The translations under genes were made by a program, and so were the position numbers. The notes below the pieces were generated by a model. It had not been told where the DNA came from. It saw only the letters and a list, made by a program, of their open reading frames with translations, and made no database searches. This document shows positions 1 through 7,945 of a stretch of 64,000 nt of DNA, in pieces. Origin of the DNA: Sphingorhabdus sp. EL138 (GTDB lineage Bacteria; Pseudomonadota; Alphaproteobacteria; Sphingomonadales; Sphingomonadaceae). Position 1 is the stretch's first letter. The number at the start of each line of letters is the position of its first letter. The stretch is from positions 41,688 through 105,687 of the forward strand of contig NZ_CAMAYF010000006.1 in NCBI RefSeq assembly GCF_945862485.1. Direction: 5' to 3'.

Positions 1-411
1 ATGCAGCGCGATAATCGATTCATCTTCAATGATGAGCACGCGCGCTGACAGCGCATCTTGGATCGCGCTGCGTGCCGCCTGAACATGTTGGCGTACATCC
101 TCTTGGCCCACGCCCAAAATGATGGCCGCATCTTCGACCGTAAAGCCTTCAACCGTGGCCAGCAGCAAACTCTGCCGGCGCTGCACGGGGAATTGGGCGA
201 TCACACCACTGCGACCGCGCGATTCCAATGGCGCCATCATTTCGCTGTTCCAGATCCGGTGAAATGTTCTGAACAGTTCAGTTTTTGCTGGAGCGGTTTC
301 ATCCCATTCTTCGGGCGCTGCCAATAACGCCTCCAATGTTTCGCGCACGGCCGCGTCACCCAATGACTGTGACCCAGTCAATGCCCGTGCGTCTTGCTTG
401 TCTATTCTCAT
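1..411 (-). CDS. phyR: PhyR-type response regulator (partial, C-terminus beyond left edge)
   Basis: The minus strand is open from an ATG at 411 to the window edge, giving 137 codons with no stop. The N-terminal ~125 residues form a sigma-factor-like domain (region 4-like part around 'GFTVEDAAIILGVGQEDVR'), followed by 'ARVLIIEDESIIALH', the first strand and acidic pocket of a receiver domain. A sigma-like domain before a receiver is the PhyR signature: in the general stress response of alphaproteobacteria, phosphorylated PhyR sequesters the anti-sigma factor NepR and frees EcfG. The start is set by AAGGAGA 7 nt upstream. The receiver domain with its phosphorylated Asp lies outside the window. 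nepR and ecfG are not in the window and may lie to the left. Confidence 0.9.
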   Translation of the reverse strand, partial: MRIDKQDARALTGSQSLGDAAVRETLEALLAAPEEWDETAPAKTELFRTFHRIWNSEMMAPLESRGRSGVIAQFPVQRRQSLLLATVEGFTVEDAAIILGVGQEDVRQHVQAARSAIQDALSARVLIIEDESIIALH

Positions 412-443
412 GTAGCGTCTCCTTATGTGCACTGGACAAAGCT

Positions 444-468
444 AACGCCTGAAGCGCGGCTTGGTTCA
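444..468 (-). promoter_or_regulatory. Candidate EcfG-type stress promoter of phyR
   Basis: Read on the minus strand, TGAAC is followed after 16 nt by CGTT, about 33 nt before the phyR ATG. The alphaproteobacterial EcfG consensus is GGAAC-N16/17-CGTT, so there is one mismatch in the -35 element. phyR is commonly under EcfG control, which makes the match plausible. No transcript evidence is available. Confidence 0.5.
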
Positions 469-547
469 ACCAGCGTGGAGCCGAAAAGTTACAGGCCGCA
501 TTAGCGCCCGTTCAGAAGAGGCTATTGACCACCTGCTGTGCGCCTAC

Positions 548-575
548 AAAAAAGGCCGGGGATGACCCGGCCTTT
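548..575 (-). terminator. Rho-independent terminator after the cytochrome c gene
   Basis: A perfect 10-bp stem (AAAGGCCGGG / CCCGGCCTTT, arms 551-560 and 566-575) encloses a 5-nt loop. On the minus strand it ends in a run of six T (553-548). It sits about 25 nt past the cytochrome c stop codon and would separate that gene from phyR. Confidence 0.8.
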
Positions 576-598
576 GTGTTGTCTCGTAGAGTGAAAAA

Positions 599-1090
599 TT
601 AATTAGGTGTTTCGAGATATGCGATCAGGTCTGCACGCTTTTGCGCATCTGGCAGACCCGCGTAGATCATCTTCGTCTGCGGAATGACGCGCTGTGGCTT
701 TTCCAGAAACTGGAACAATTTTTCCTTGGTCCAAACAAAGCCGGCGCCCGCATTTGCCGCAGAATATGTATATCCCGGTACTGTTCCAGCCGTGCGTCCA
801 ATAATGTTATTCAAGGATGGACCAATTTTGTTCACGCCAGCGTCGGTCACATGGCACATACGGCATTGCGCGAATACCAGCTTGCCATTGACGGCATTGC
901 CCGCGAAATTGGCCAATGTGGAACCATCAAGCGTGCTCATGTCAGTTGCAGCTGGGGGACCCGCAGGAGCAACTGGGGCCGATGCTTCTGCCTGCGCTGA
1001 TGTATCAGCGTCGCCATCCGAACCACCTGAGCATGCGGCAAGCATTGCAGATAAAGCCAGCAGACCAGCTATTGCTTTTGTGTTGACCAT
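599..1090 (-). CDS. Lipoprotein class I c-type cytochrome
   Basis: The 163-residue protein starts with a lipoprotein signal peptide ending in a lipobox (LAAC, Cys ~20), followed by a Ser/Ala/Pro-rich linker to about residue 60. The C-terminal ~100 residues are a cytochrome c domain with the heme-binding motif CRMCH, then 'KIGPSLNNIIGR' and the distal Met ligand in 'QTKMIYAGL'. This arrangement matches membrane-tethered cytochromes c of the mitochondrial c/c2 class, which carry electrons to a terminal oxidase; the aa3 oxidase genes lie further along the window. AGGAG 7 nt before ATG 1090 supports the start. The precise electron donor and acceptor cannot be told from sequence. Confidence 0.85.
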   Translation of the reverse strand: MVNTKAIAGLLALSAMLAACSGGSDGDADTSAQAEASAPVAPAGPPAATDMSTLDGSTLANFAGNAVNGKLVFAQCRMCHVTDAGVNKIGPSLNNIIGRTAGTVPGYTYSAANAGAGFVWTKEKLFQFLEKPQRVIPQTKMIYAGLPDAQKRADLIAYLETPN

Positions 1091-1198
1091 AGATTCTCCT
1101 GTCGCCTCTTTATTGGCCAGTTAGCCGATGTCTTACATACTCAACAAGTTTGAAAGTTTAGCCCACAACAACTCCCATGGAAAGGCCATTATGCAGAA

Positions 1199-2482
1199 CT
1201 ATCCGGTCTTTTCCGTATGCGCATTTTCCTCGTCACTTTCCTTTAAAACCTTGTGCCTGAGGCGGTTTACAAAGAGGTAAATCAGCAACACCACTGGCAA
1301 GGTCACAGCGCCAACAAGTATCTCGCTGCTTGACCCGCCTTTGGTCGCGGCCACGCCCTTGGTCATATAAGCAATGAGACCAACGAGATAATAAGCAGCC
1401 GCAATAACCGACAACCCCTCCACCAAGGTTTGTAGACGCAACTGAAGCTGCGTTGAGCGCTCCATCGACCGCATTAGAACAAGGTTCTGCGCCTTTATCC
1501 GGCTGTCAATACGCACATCCAGCGTGTGCATGACGCCAGAGATGCGCTCGGCAATATCGCTAAGGCGTTTCCGGAATACAGAACAGGTCCGCGATGCCGG
1601 CACCAGCCGTCGCTCCGTAAAGTCGGTAAGGCTTTGGAAGTTCAATATCGGCTGGACATCCAGCGCGGAAAGCCTGTCCGCCGCGACTTCGGCATAAGCT
1701 GCCGTCGCACTGAGCCGGAAACCGGTTGCCGAACGAATGAGTTCAAGCTCGGACGAAATGGCAGCGAGATCATTGAGCAAGACTTCATCATCTTCATCCG
1801 CCGAAGCAACACGGCGGGCATGGTCCGACAAGCGATGCTCCAACTGGTCAAGCTGGGGGCCATATTGCTGCACCACCGGGAAACCCAGCAAGGCAAGATT
1901 TCGGTAATTACCCAGTTCCTGAACCCGCTGAATGATGCGACCACGCTCGCCCTCGCCTACATCACCTGCAGTGATAAGCAGTCGGCCATATCCGTCGCCA
2001 TGAATGCTGAAATCGGACCAAAGCCGCATGCCAGCATTGATATCGCAACAGACCATTTCATCGGTCGAAATGCCGATTGCGGACAATTCAGCATCAATAT
2101 TTTCTATGCTGGGCACAACACGTATTTGCGTCGCGCGCACAACGCCCCCCGGCCAATTCTCCAACCATTGAATATAATTATGCCGAACAGGTTCAGGGGT
2201 TTCTGGCGGAAAAATCAGCGTTAACGTGCTGGCTTCGGTGTGCCGTTCCCATAGAAAATGAATACCGCCAAGCGTATGCCCCGAACCATGCCGCGGCGCG
2301 AGGGCCCAGTCATCAAAATCAGGCCGCGCGTTTATGAGCCAACGATCCTCCGCATTGCGTTCATCAGGTTCGATGAGGCGAACAACCTGATAAATTTCGC
2401 TATGCGCAGCAACGGGGGCAAAACGACGCAACCGCATTTCATCAACAGCCCAGCGGCGCAGCGGATGCTCAGTAAAGCTCAT
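1199..2482 (-). CDS. DUF3422 family membrane-anchored protein
   Basis: 427 residues matching the DUF3422 family of proteobacterial proteins without known function. The N-terminal part starts 'HPLRRWAVDEMRLRRFAPV' and includes 'RHGSGHTLGGIHFLWERHTE'. The middle is rich in helices that look like coiled coil (about 220-340). Two hydrophobic segments lie near the C-terminus, around 'VIAAAYYLVGLIAYM' and 'ILVGAVTLPVVLLIYLFV', followed by a charged tail. I infer a large cytoplasmic domain anchored by a C-terminal hairpin. It stands alone between the cytochrome c gene and the decarboxylase-like gene. Confidence 0.8.
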   Translation of the reverse strand: MSFTEHPLRRWAVDEMRLRRFAPVAAHSEIYQVVRLIEPDERNAEDRWLINARPDFDDWALAPRHGSGHTLGGIHFLWERHTEASTLTLIFPPETPEPVRHNYIQWLENWPGGVVRATQIRVVPSIENIDAELSAIGISTDEMVCCDINAGMRLWSDFSIHGDGYGRLLITAGDVGEGERGRIIQRVQELGNYRNLALLGFPVVQQYGPQLDQLEHRLSDHARRVASADEDDEVLLNDLAAISSELELIRSATGFRLSATAAYAEVAADRLSALDVQPILNFQSLTDFTERRLVPASRTCSVFRKRLSDIAERISGVMHTLDVRIDSRIKAQNLVLMRSMERSTQLQLRLQTLVEGLSVIAAAYYLVGLIAYMTKGVAATKGGSSSEILVGAVTLPVVLLIYLFVNRLRHKVLKESDEENAHTEKTG

Positions 2483-2584
2483 AGGCGGATACTCTCACAA
2501 ATTTAGCGAAAGTCCATAGGCTTGAACCATTATGTAAAATAAGAAACTGGCGTGGCCGCCAGGCTCTGCTTGGCGCTGGCGATT

Positions 2585-3964
2585 TTATCGCATGCCCGAT
2601 AAAGCAAGGCGTGCGGCCGCCACTGTCCGCGCGACATCGTCAGCGCTTGTATTCCAGCCGCAAACACTGATCCGCATCACGCGCTCGTCGTTCCAAATGC
2701 CGCCGCTAAAAAAGGCTTCGCCGCTGGCATTGATAGACGCGATAACGGCGTCGCTAATATTTGCGCCATCTTTCGAATCGAAGCGCACCAAGCCCTGGTT
2801 CATTGTCGGACGCGCGATGCCTGTGGCACCCTCAAGCGCCGAGATACCATCATAAATTGCCGCCGCATGATCGCAGCACCGTTCAATCATCCCCGCAAGG
2901 CCGTCACGGCCAAGCTCCATCAAAGCCGCCAATGCGGGAATGGCCCGGGCGCGGCGCGACCATTCTGGCGTAAAGTCCATAGGGTCGCGCACAGGCCCGC
3001 CATTGGTCAGATAGGCAGCGGTCATACGCATCGCGGCACTATGCGCACGGGCGTGACGCGTGATGGCCATTCCACAGTCATAAGGCGTGTTCAGCCATTT
3101 ATGCCCGTCGGTGGCCCAACTGTCGGCGCGCTCCACTCCGGCAACCAAAGCGGACAGGCGTGGACTGGCATTCGCCCAAAGTCCAAAAGCACCGTCTACA
3201 TGCACCCATGCTCCGGCGGCATGGGCAATCGGACACAATGTCGCAAAATCGTCGCACGCGCCAATGTTGAGATCACCTGCGTTGAGAATGACGATCGTCG
3301 GTGCATCGGGCGCTTCGGCAAGCGCGGCGCGCAGCACGTCCGGTGCCACGAGACCAGGCCCGCCTCCACCCAAAGGCATGATACAATCGCTACCTAAACC
3401 CAAAAGGCGCAATGCTCTGGTCACCGAAGCATGATGATGAGCATTGGCGAGCACGCGGATCTCAGGCGCGCCATGAAGCCCCTTTGCCTCCACGTCCCAA
3501 CCCTTTTGCTCCAGAACAGCATGACGCGCGGCAGCAAGCGCCGTCGCGTGCGCCATCTGGCACCCTGTGACAAAGGCATAGCTGGCATCCGCCGGTAAAC
3601 GCAAAGCGTCGAGCAGGAAACGGCCGGCAGCCTCTTCGAGAACCGCACCAGCAGGGCTGGTGGAGGCGAGTACCGCATTCTGGTCCCATGCAGAGCACAT
3701 AATGTCCGCGGCCAGCGCCGAGGGGAGTGCCCCGCCTTTCACCCATGCAAAAAAGCGTCCACCCGCGTTGCCCGTAAGCCCCGGTTCGGCTGCTGCCGCA
3801 ATCGCGCGCACCACATCATTGGCCGGCATTCCGCATTCGGGAAATTGCGCAGGCAAAGGCGCGCGTATCTCGTCCGCTGTGCCGCGCGAGGCAACGGGCC
3901 GTGTGCCGAGTGAATTGAGAAAACGGCGGGTCTCTGCAAAAGCGATATCAAGAATGTCCATCAC
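2585..3964 (-). CDS. PLP-dependent decarboxylase/aminotransferase family protein (group II decarboxylase type)
   Basis: 459 residues with the fold-type I PLP layout of aromatic-L-amino-acid and glutamate decarboxylases. 'HVDGAFGLWA' carries the Asp that contacts the pyridine nitrogen, and 'DGHKWLNTPYDCG' contains the Schiff-base Lys. The N-terminal 'NAGGRFFAWVKGGALPSALAADI' region resembles the substrate/PLP entry of the group II decarboxylases. The substrate cannot be assigned: related sphingomonad proteins are named aspartate aminotransferase family or pyridoxal-dependent decarboxylase. The ATG at 3964 overlaps no neighbour, and 278 nt separate it from the divergent DUF1800 gene. Confidence 0.8.
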   Translation of the reverse strand: MMDILDIAFAETRRFLNSLGTRPVASRGTADEIRAPLPAQFPECGMPANDVVRAIAAAAEPGLTGNAGGRFFAWVKGGALPSALAADIMCSAWDQNAVLASTSPAGAVLEEAAGRFLLDALRLPADASYAFVTGCQMAHATALAAARHAVLEQKGWDVEAKGLHGAPEIRVLANAHHHASVTRALRLLGLGSDCIMPLGGGGPGLVAPDVLRAALAEAPDAPTIVILNAGDLNIGACDDFATLCPIAHAAGAWVHVDGAFGLWANASPRLSALVAGVERADSWATDGHKWLNTPYDCGMAITRHARAHSAAMRMTAAYLTNGGPVRDPMDFTPEWSRRARAIPALAALMELGRDGLAGMIERCCDHAAAIYDGISALEGATGIARPTMNQGLVRFDSKDGANISDAVIASINASGEAFFSGGIWNDERVMRISVCGWNTSADDVARTVAAARLALSGMR

Positions 3965-4242
3965 GCGTCGGTAAAAGCTTTGTCAAAACGTGTCTATGTT
4001 GATGTCATTCGCAATGTGAACCGCCCAGTCATTGCGCGGGTTTTCAGGCTACGAGCGACAGCCAATGCGGTGTGTCTTCAAGCAACAACCGCCATAGTTG
4101 CCCGTCCGAATGGAAACGAGCAGGCCGATAAATGGTTGAACCCTAGCAGGTCGTTTCGTCCATCCATTCGGTGGGCATATCAGTTGCGTATCACACCATC
4201 TGCAGATAAGGTGCGCCGAACACTCTATGTTCCGGAGAGAGC

Positions 4243-5682
4243 ATGATGACAAATGCTGCTATAGCTCTGAATCGCTTTGGCCTCGGTGCAAGACCGTCTG
4301 CCAGCGCGCCAGCCAGCCCAACGAACTGGTTAAAATCCCAGATCGAAAAATATGACCCCGCACTTTCGGCCTCTGCCAGCCAGCCAAGCCGGGCCAGCAT
4401 TGCGGCAAGCTTTCGCGATTATCAGCTCGACCCCAAAGATCCTCAAGTCGCCGGAAAAGATGCCGCCGCGACAATGCCCGTCGACAGTATGACACAAATT
4501 GATCCTGCCAAAATTGAGAAAGTGGTCAACACGTTACGCCTTCAATATGTTGCCGCAGTAGATTCCCGAATTGACGCCGCGATTACCAGCGACACAGACT
4601 TTGCAGAGCGGTTGGTGCATTTTTGGTCGAACCATTTTGCAGTATCGATAGACAAGCTTCCAGTGCTTGCTCTGGCGGGTGATTATGAATTTACTGCTAT
4701 CCGGCCAAACATCATGCGGACGTTTTCAGATTTGCTGTTCGCTGCCGTCACCCATCCCGCGATGCTGCTCTATCTGGATCAGGCGCAATCAATTGGCCCC
4801 AATAGCCCATTGGCGGCTCAGGTCGCGGCGCGACGCAACAGAAAATTAGGCCTGAACGAAAATCTGGCGCGGGAGATTTTGGAGCTGCACACGCTCGGTG
4901 CACGCACCGTGTACGATCAAAATGATGTCACCGAATTTGCGCGCGCCCTGACGGGTTTTACAGTTGGCGGGATGGCGAAGGGGCCAGTCCAGCGTTTTTT
5001 GGCCCAGAATGGCAAGGATGGCGATAGCCAGTTTTTCGCAGCCATTCATGAACCGGGCGATCGCAATGTCATCGGCCGGCGTTACCGCCAGCAAGGTGAA
5101 GCGCAAGCGCGGGCCATTTTGGCCGACATTGCCACACACCCCGCAACGGCAAAGCATATTGCGACAAAACTCGCGCAACATTTTGCTGCTGACGTTCCGC
5201 AATCATCATTGGTTGCACGGCTCGAAAAAAGCTTCCTGGAAAGCGGTGGCGATTTGCCTAAGCTTTATCGCACGTTGATTGATTCGCCAGAAATGTGGCT
5301 ACCCAAGCAAGTCAAATTCAAATCGCCGTGGGACTGGGTAATCTCCTCGCTCCGCGCGTTGAATGTCCGAGAACTTCCTAACAATAGGCAAAGCGCAAAC
5401 ATGCTGGCGCAAATGGGGCAACCCATCTGGAAGCCGGGTTCGCCTGCAGGATTTAGCGACATGACTGAAAACTGGGCTGGGGGTGCAGCGCTTATGCGAC
5501 GTGTCGAGATTGCAAGCCGGATCGCCGAACGCAGCGCTAACCGCGTGGATGCCCGCACATTAGCGCCGCGCATCCTCTCCACGCAACTAAGCGCCATGAC
5601 AGCCGAAAGCATCGCACGCGCCGAAAGTCCGTCCCAAGGGCTCGCGCTGTTGTTGTTGTCACCTGAATTTTTGCGGAGATAG
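4243..5682 (+). CDS. DUF1800 domain-containing protein
   Basis: 479 residues with typical DUF1800 blocks: an N-terminal 'ALNRFGLGARP', 'ERLVHFWSNHFAVS' (about 127-140) and 'GLNENLAREILELHTLGA' (about 203-220). The family has no established activity and is usually encoded just before a DUF1501 gene, as here (4 nt apart). No signal peptide is visible, while the partner has a Tat-type signal. GGAGAG stands 4-5 nt before the paired ATGs at 4243/4246; either could start the protein. Confidence 0.85.
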   Translation: MMTNAAIALNRFGLGARPSASAPASPTNWLKSQIEKYDPALSASASQPSRASIAASFRDYQLDPKDPQVAGKDAAATMPVDSMTQIDPAKIEKVVNTLRLQYVAAVDSRIDAAITSDTDFAERLVHFWSNHFAVSIDKLPVLALAGDYEFTAIRPNIMRTFSDLLFAAVTHPAMLLYLDQAQSIGPNSPLAAQVAARRNRKLGLNENLAREILELHTLGARTVYDQNDVTEFARALTGFTVGGMAKGPVQRFLAQNGKDGDSQFFAAIHEPGDRNVIGRRYRQQGEAQARAILADIATHPATAKHIATKLAQHFAADVPQSSLVARLEKSFLESGGDLPKLYRTLIDSPEMWLPKQVKFKSPWDWVISSLRALNVRELPNNRQSANMLAQMGQPIWKPGSPAGFSDMTENWAGGAALMRRVEIASRIAERSANRVDARTLAPRILSTQLSAMTAESIARAESPSQGLALLLLSPEFLRR

Positions 5683-5686
5683 GGCC

Positions 5687-6808
5687 ATGCTGAACCGACG
5701 CTATTTTGTGACTTCCGGTGTTTTGGGTTTGGGTGTTGCCGCTTTCCCAGGGGTCGGTTGGGCTGCGCCCGGCACGGACAAGAAATTCGTCTTCATCATC
5801 CAGCGCGGCGCGGCCGATGGATTGGCGACGTTGGCGCCGACAGGAGATCCAGACTTTCTGCGTGCGCGGGGAGATTTGGCAGCGGATGCAGCAGCGGGTT
5901 TGCAACTCGACACTATGTTCACGCTGCATCCTGCGATGGGCGAAAGTGCGAAGCTATTTGCGCTGAAACAGGCCAGTTTCAGCCACGCACTTGCGTCGGG
6001 TTATCGTGAAAGATCGCATTTTGACGCGCAGAACATTTTGGAGTCCGGCGGGGAGCGCCCATATGGTCGGGACGACGGTTGGCTTGGGCGGCTTTTGACG
6101 CTGTTGCCCCGTGAAGGTGCCAAAGGTCTGGCGGTCGCACCCGCAGTGCCGCTTGCGTTGCGTGGACCGATCGCGGCAAACAGTTACGCACCCTCACGTA
6201 TGCAAGACGCCAATTCAGACCTCATGGCACGTTTGACCAATCTATATGCAGAAGATGCACAACTTTCAGCTTTATGGAGCGGCGCACAGGCTGCCGAAGC
6301 CATGGCCGGCCCGCCTGCTGATCAGGCGCTGAGGGGCGGAAAAGCACTAGGTCAGATGACGGCGGGGCTTATGAATGGCCCCAATGGCGCCCGCGTCGTG
6401 ATGCTGGAAGCAAATGGCTGGGACACGCATTTTCAGCAAAAAGGGCGGTTAAATGCTGCGCTTGGTCAACTCGATGCGCTTGTGGGTTCACTCCGTGATA
6501 CCCTTGCTAGTGAGTGGAGCAATACTCTGGTTATGGTCGCTACTGAATTTGGCAGGACCGTTGCTTTCAACGGTACAGGCGGCACTGACCATGGGACGGC
6601 CTCGGCGGCTATGCTGTTTGGTGGTTCTTTGACAAATGGCGGAAAGATCGTAGCTGATTGGCCAGGACTGAAGGCGTCACAATTGTATGAGGGTCGCGAT
6701 CTTAAGCCTACGACGCGGTTTGAACAATTTGCAAGCGATGCGCTGGCGCGACACTTCAGCTTAGACCCTGTAAGGACTAAGGGGGTATTATTTCCCGACT
6801 TTGCCTAG
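5687..6808 (+). CDS. DUF1501 domain-containing exported protein
   Basis: 373 residues. The N-terminus 'MLNRRYFVTSGVLGLGVAAF' is a twin-arginine-type signal peptide (RRYF followed by a hydrophobic core and a 'GWAAPG' cleavage region). The mature part shows DUF1501 features: 'FVFIIQRGAADGLATLAP', 'GWDTHFQQKGRLN' and 'VMVATEFGRTVAFNGTGGTDHG', which resemble a metal-dependent sulfatase/alkaline-phosphatase-like core, although activity is unproven. GGAG lies 8 nt upstream of the ATG and overlaps the end of the DUF1800 gene, so the two are cotranscribed. Confidence 0.85.
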   Translation: MLNRRYFVTSGVLGLGVAAFPGVGWAAPGTDKKFVFIIQRGAADGLATLAPTGDPDFLRARGDLAADAAAGLQLDTMFTLHPAMGESAKLFALKQASFSHALASGYRERSHFDAQNILESGGERPYGRDDGWLGRLLTLLPREGAKGLAVAPAVPLALRGPIAANSYAPSRMQDANSDLMARLTNLYAEDAQLSALWSGAQAAEAMAGPPADQALRGGKALGQMTAGLMNGPNGARVVMLEANGWDTHFQQKGRLNAALGQLDALVGSLRDTLASEWSNTLVMVATEFGRTVAFNGTGGTDHGTASAAMLFGGSLTNGGKIVADWPGLKASQLYEGRDLKPTTRFEQFASDALARHFSLDPVRTKGVLFPDFA

Positions 6809-7014
6809 GGTCGCGATAGTAAAAATTTCAAGTACGTAGGAAAACTGGTTCAATACGTCATAGGACATGTCCGCTCATAGGCACGAGGTCATTGATGACG
6901 CTGAGTCCGCAGCCATTGGTACCGCAGCCGAGCCCGTCGGCACGGCTCCAGGCTCTCTGAAACGCGCAGCTTCAGGGGTTAAAGATGTCCGTTGGGCTTT
7001 AAATAGAATATGCT
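6809..7014. other. Intergenic stretch without a recognised gene
   Basis: Between the DUF1501 stop and the 3' end of tRNA-Cys I see no supported coding region on either strand. A 10-nt palindrome GGACATGTCC lies at 6863-6872. An open frame through here on plus runs into the antisense of the tRNA and is not credible. Confidence 0.5.
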
Positions 7015-7088
7015 TGGAGGCCCGAGCCGGAATCGAACCGGCGTGCAAGGATTTGCAGTCCTCTGCGTCACCACTCCGCCATCGGGCC
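7015..7088 (-). tRNA. tRNA-Cys (GCA)
   Basis: On the minus strand the 74-nt sequence starts GGCCCGATGGCGGAGTGG and ends CGGGCCTCCA. The 7-bp acceptor stem GGCCCGA/TCGGGCC, the anticodon stem around CTGCAAA with anticodon GCA, and the T-arm GGTTCGATTCC are all present. The 3' CCA is encoded. Confidence 0.97.
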
Positions 7089-7259
7089 CCTGAACAATAA
7101 CTTGCCTGAACAGCAATGCCATTATGTGGTGAAGGCGGGCGTTTAGCGGCTTGACCAATTCAATGCAACCGGCAATCTGACGCCTTGTGCCCCAGCCGCC
7201 ACAAGCTGCGGAAAAGTTGCTATTTGCAACCTGAAATAGGCTGTTTGTCTGAATCCCGC

Positions 7260-7288
7260 TTGGCGTAACGGGCAAGGCTGGCTAGAAC
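7260..7288 (+). promoter_or_regulatory. Candidate housekeeping promoter for the PCMT-like/tolC unit
   Basis: TTGGCG (7260-7265) is followed after exactly 17 nt by TAGAAC (7283-7288), about 73 nt before the ATG at 7361. Similar TTG...N17...TAG pairs precede prs and rpmI in this window. Confidence 0.4.
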
Positions 7289-7360
7289 CAGACTCAAAGG
7301 CTGTATTGTGTTTGCAACACAGCCGTGCCACATGGCCAGCAAGTTAATGGAAATATTCCG

Positions 7361-7945
7361 ATGGAATCAGTGAATTTTGAAGAAATGCGGCGGTCCATGG
7401 TGGACAGCCAGCTGCGCACAAGCGGCGTAACCGACTTATGGGTGCTGGCGGCGATGGGCAGCATCCCGCGTGAGGATTTTGCACCGCTCACCCACCGATC
7501 CACAGCCTATATGGACCGGTCAATTGCGCTGGACGATGGATCTGTCCTCAACCCCGGCGTGTCTACCGCTTTGCTGCTACAGGCGGCGGATGTGCGTCCA
7601 GACGATCATGTTTTGTTGGTTGGCAAGCAGGATGGTTATGTAGCCGCGATACTGCGTACACGGGTCAACGCTCTCGTTTCTGTAACGGCGGACAATGTTG
7701 CAGCAGCGCAATCTGCGGCTCCATATTCTCTGATCATCATTGACGGCGCGGCCGAAGAGCTACCCGCCGCATTGGTTAGTCTCGCAGCCGAAGGTGCGCG
7801 ATTGGTGACCGGTATCGTCGAAGGTTTGGTAACGCGCTTGGCCAAGGGCTATGTTCACAAGGGGAAAATTGCGTTGAAATCATTTGAGGATAGCGAGATT
7901 GCCCCGCTGCCGGCTTTTGCTCGCAAACCGGAGTTCGTGTTTTGA
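7361..7945 (+). CDS. Degenerate protein-L-isoaspartate O-methyltransferase-like protein
   Basis: 194 residues. The start ('NFEEMRRSMVDSQLRTSGV') and 'GSIPREDF' match PCMT-family proteins encoded before tolC in sphingomonads. The SAM-binding motif I, normally GxGxGY, reads 'LLVGKQDGYVAAIL' (about 85-98). The stretch between it and 'YSLIIIDGAAEELPAAL' is about 20-25 residues shorter than usual for the family. I infer that catalytic methylation may be lost, leaving a structural or regulatory role. An upstream in-frame GTG at 7325 exists, but homology begins at 7361. The last codons overlap the TTG start of tolC. Confidence 0.75.
   Translation: MESVNFEEMRRSMVDSQLRTSGVTDLWVLAAMGSIPREDFAPLTHRSTAYMDRSIALDDGSVLNPGVSTALLLQAADVRPDDHVLLVGKQDGYVAAILRTRVNALVSVTADNVAAAQSAAPYSLIIIDGAAEELPAALVSLAAEGARLVTGIVEGLVTRLAKGYVHKGKIALKSFEDSEIAPLPAFARKPEFVF

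Noticed and set aside
6867..7100. A 77-residue frame on plus ending in 'EARAGIEPACKDLQSSASP'
   Set aside because: The C-terminal half is the antisense reading of tRNA-Cys, a known source of false proteins. No ribosome-binding site or family supports it.
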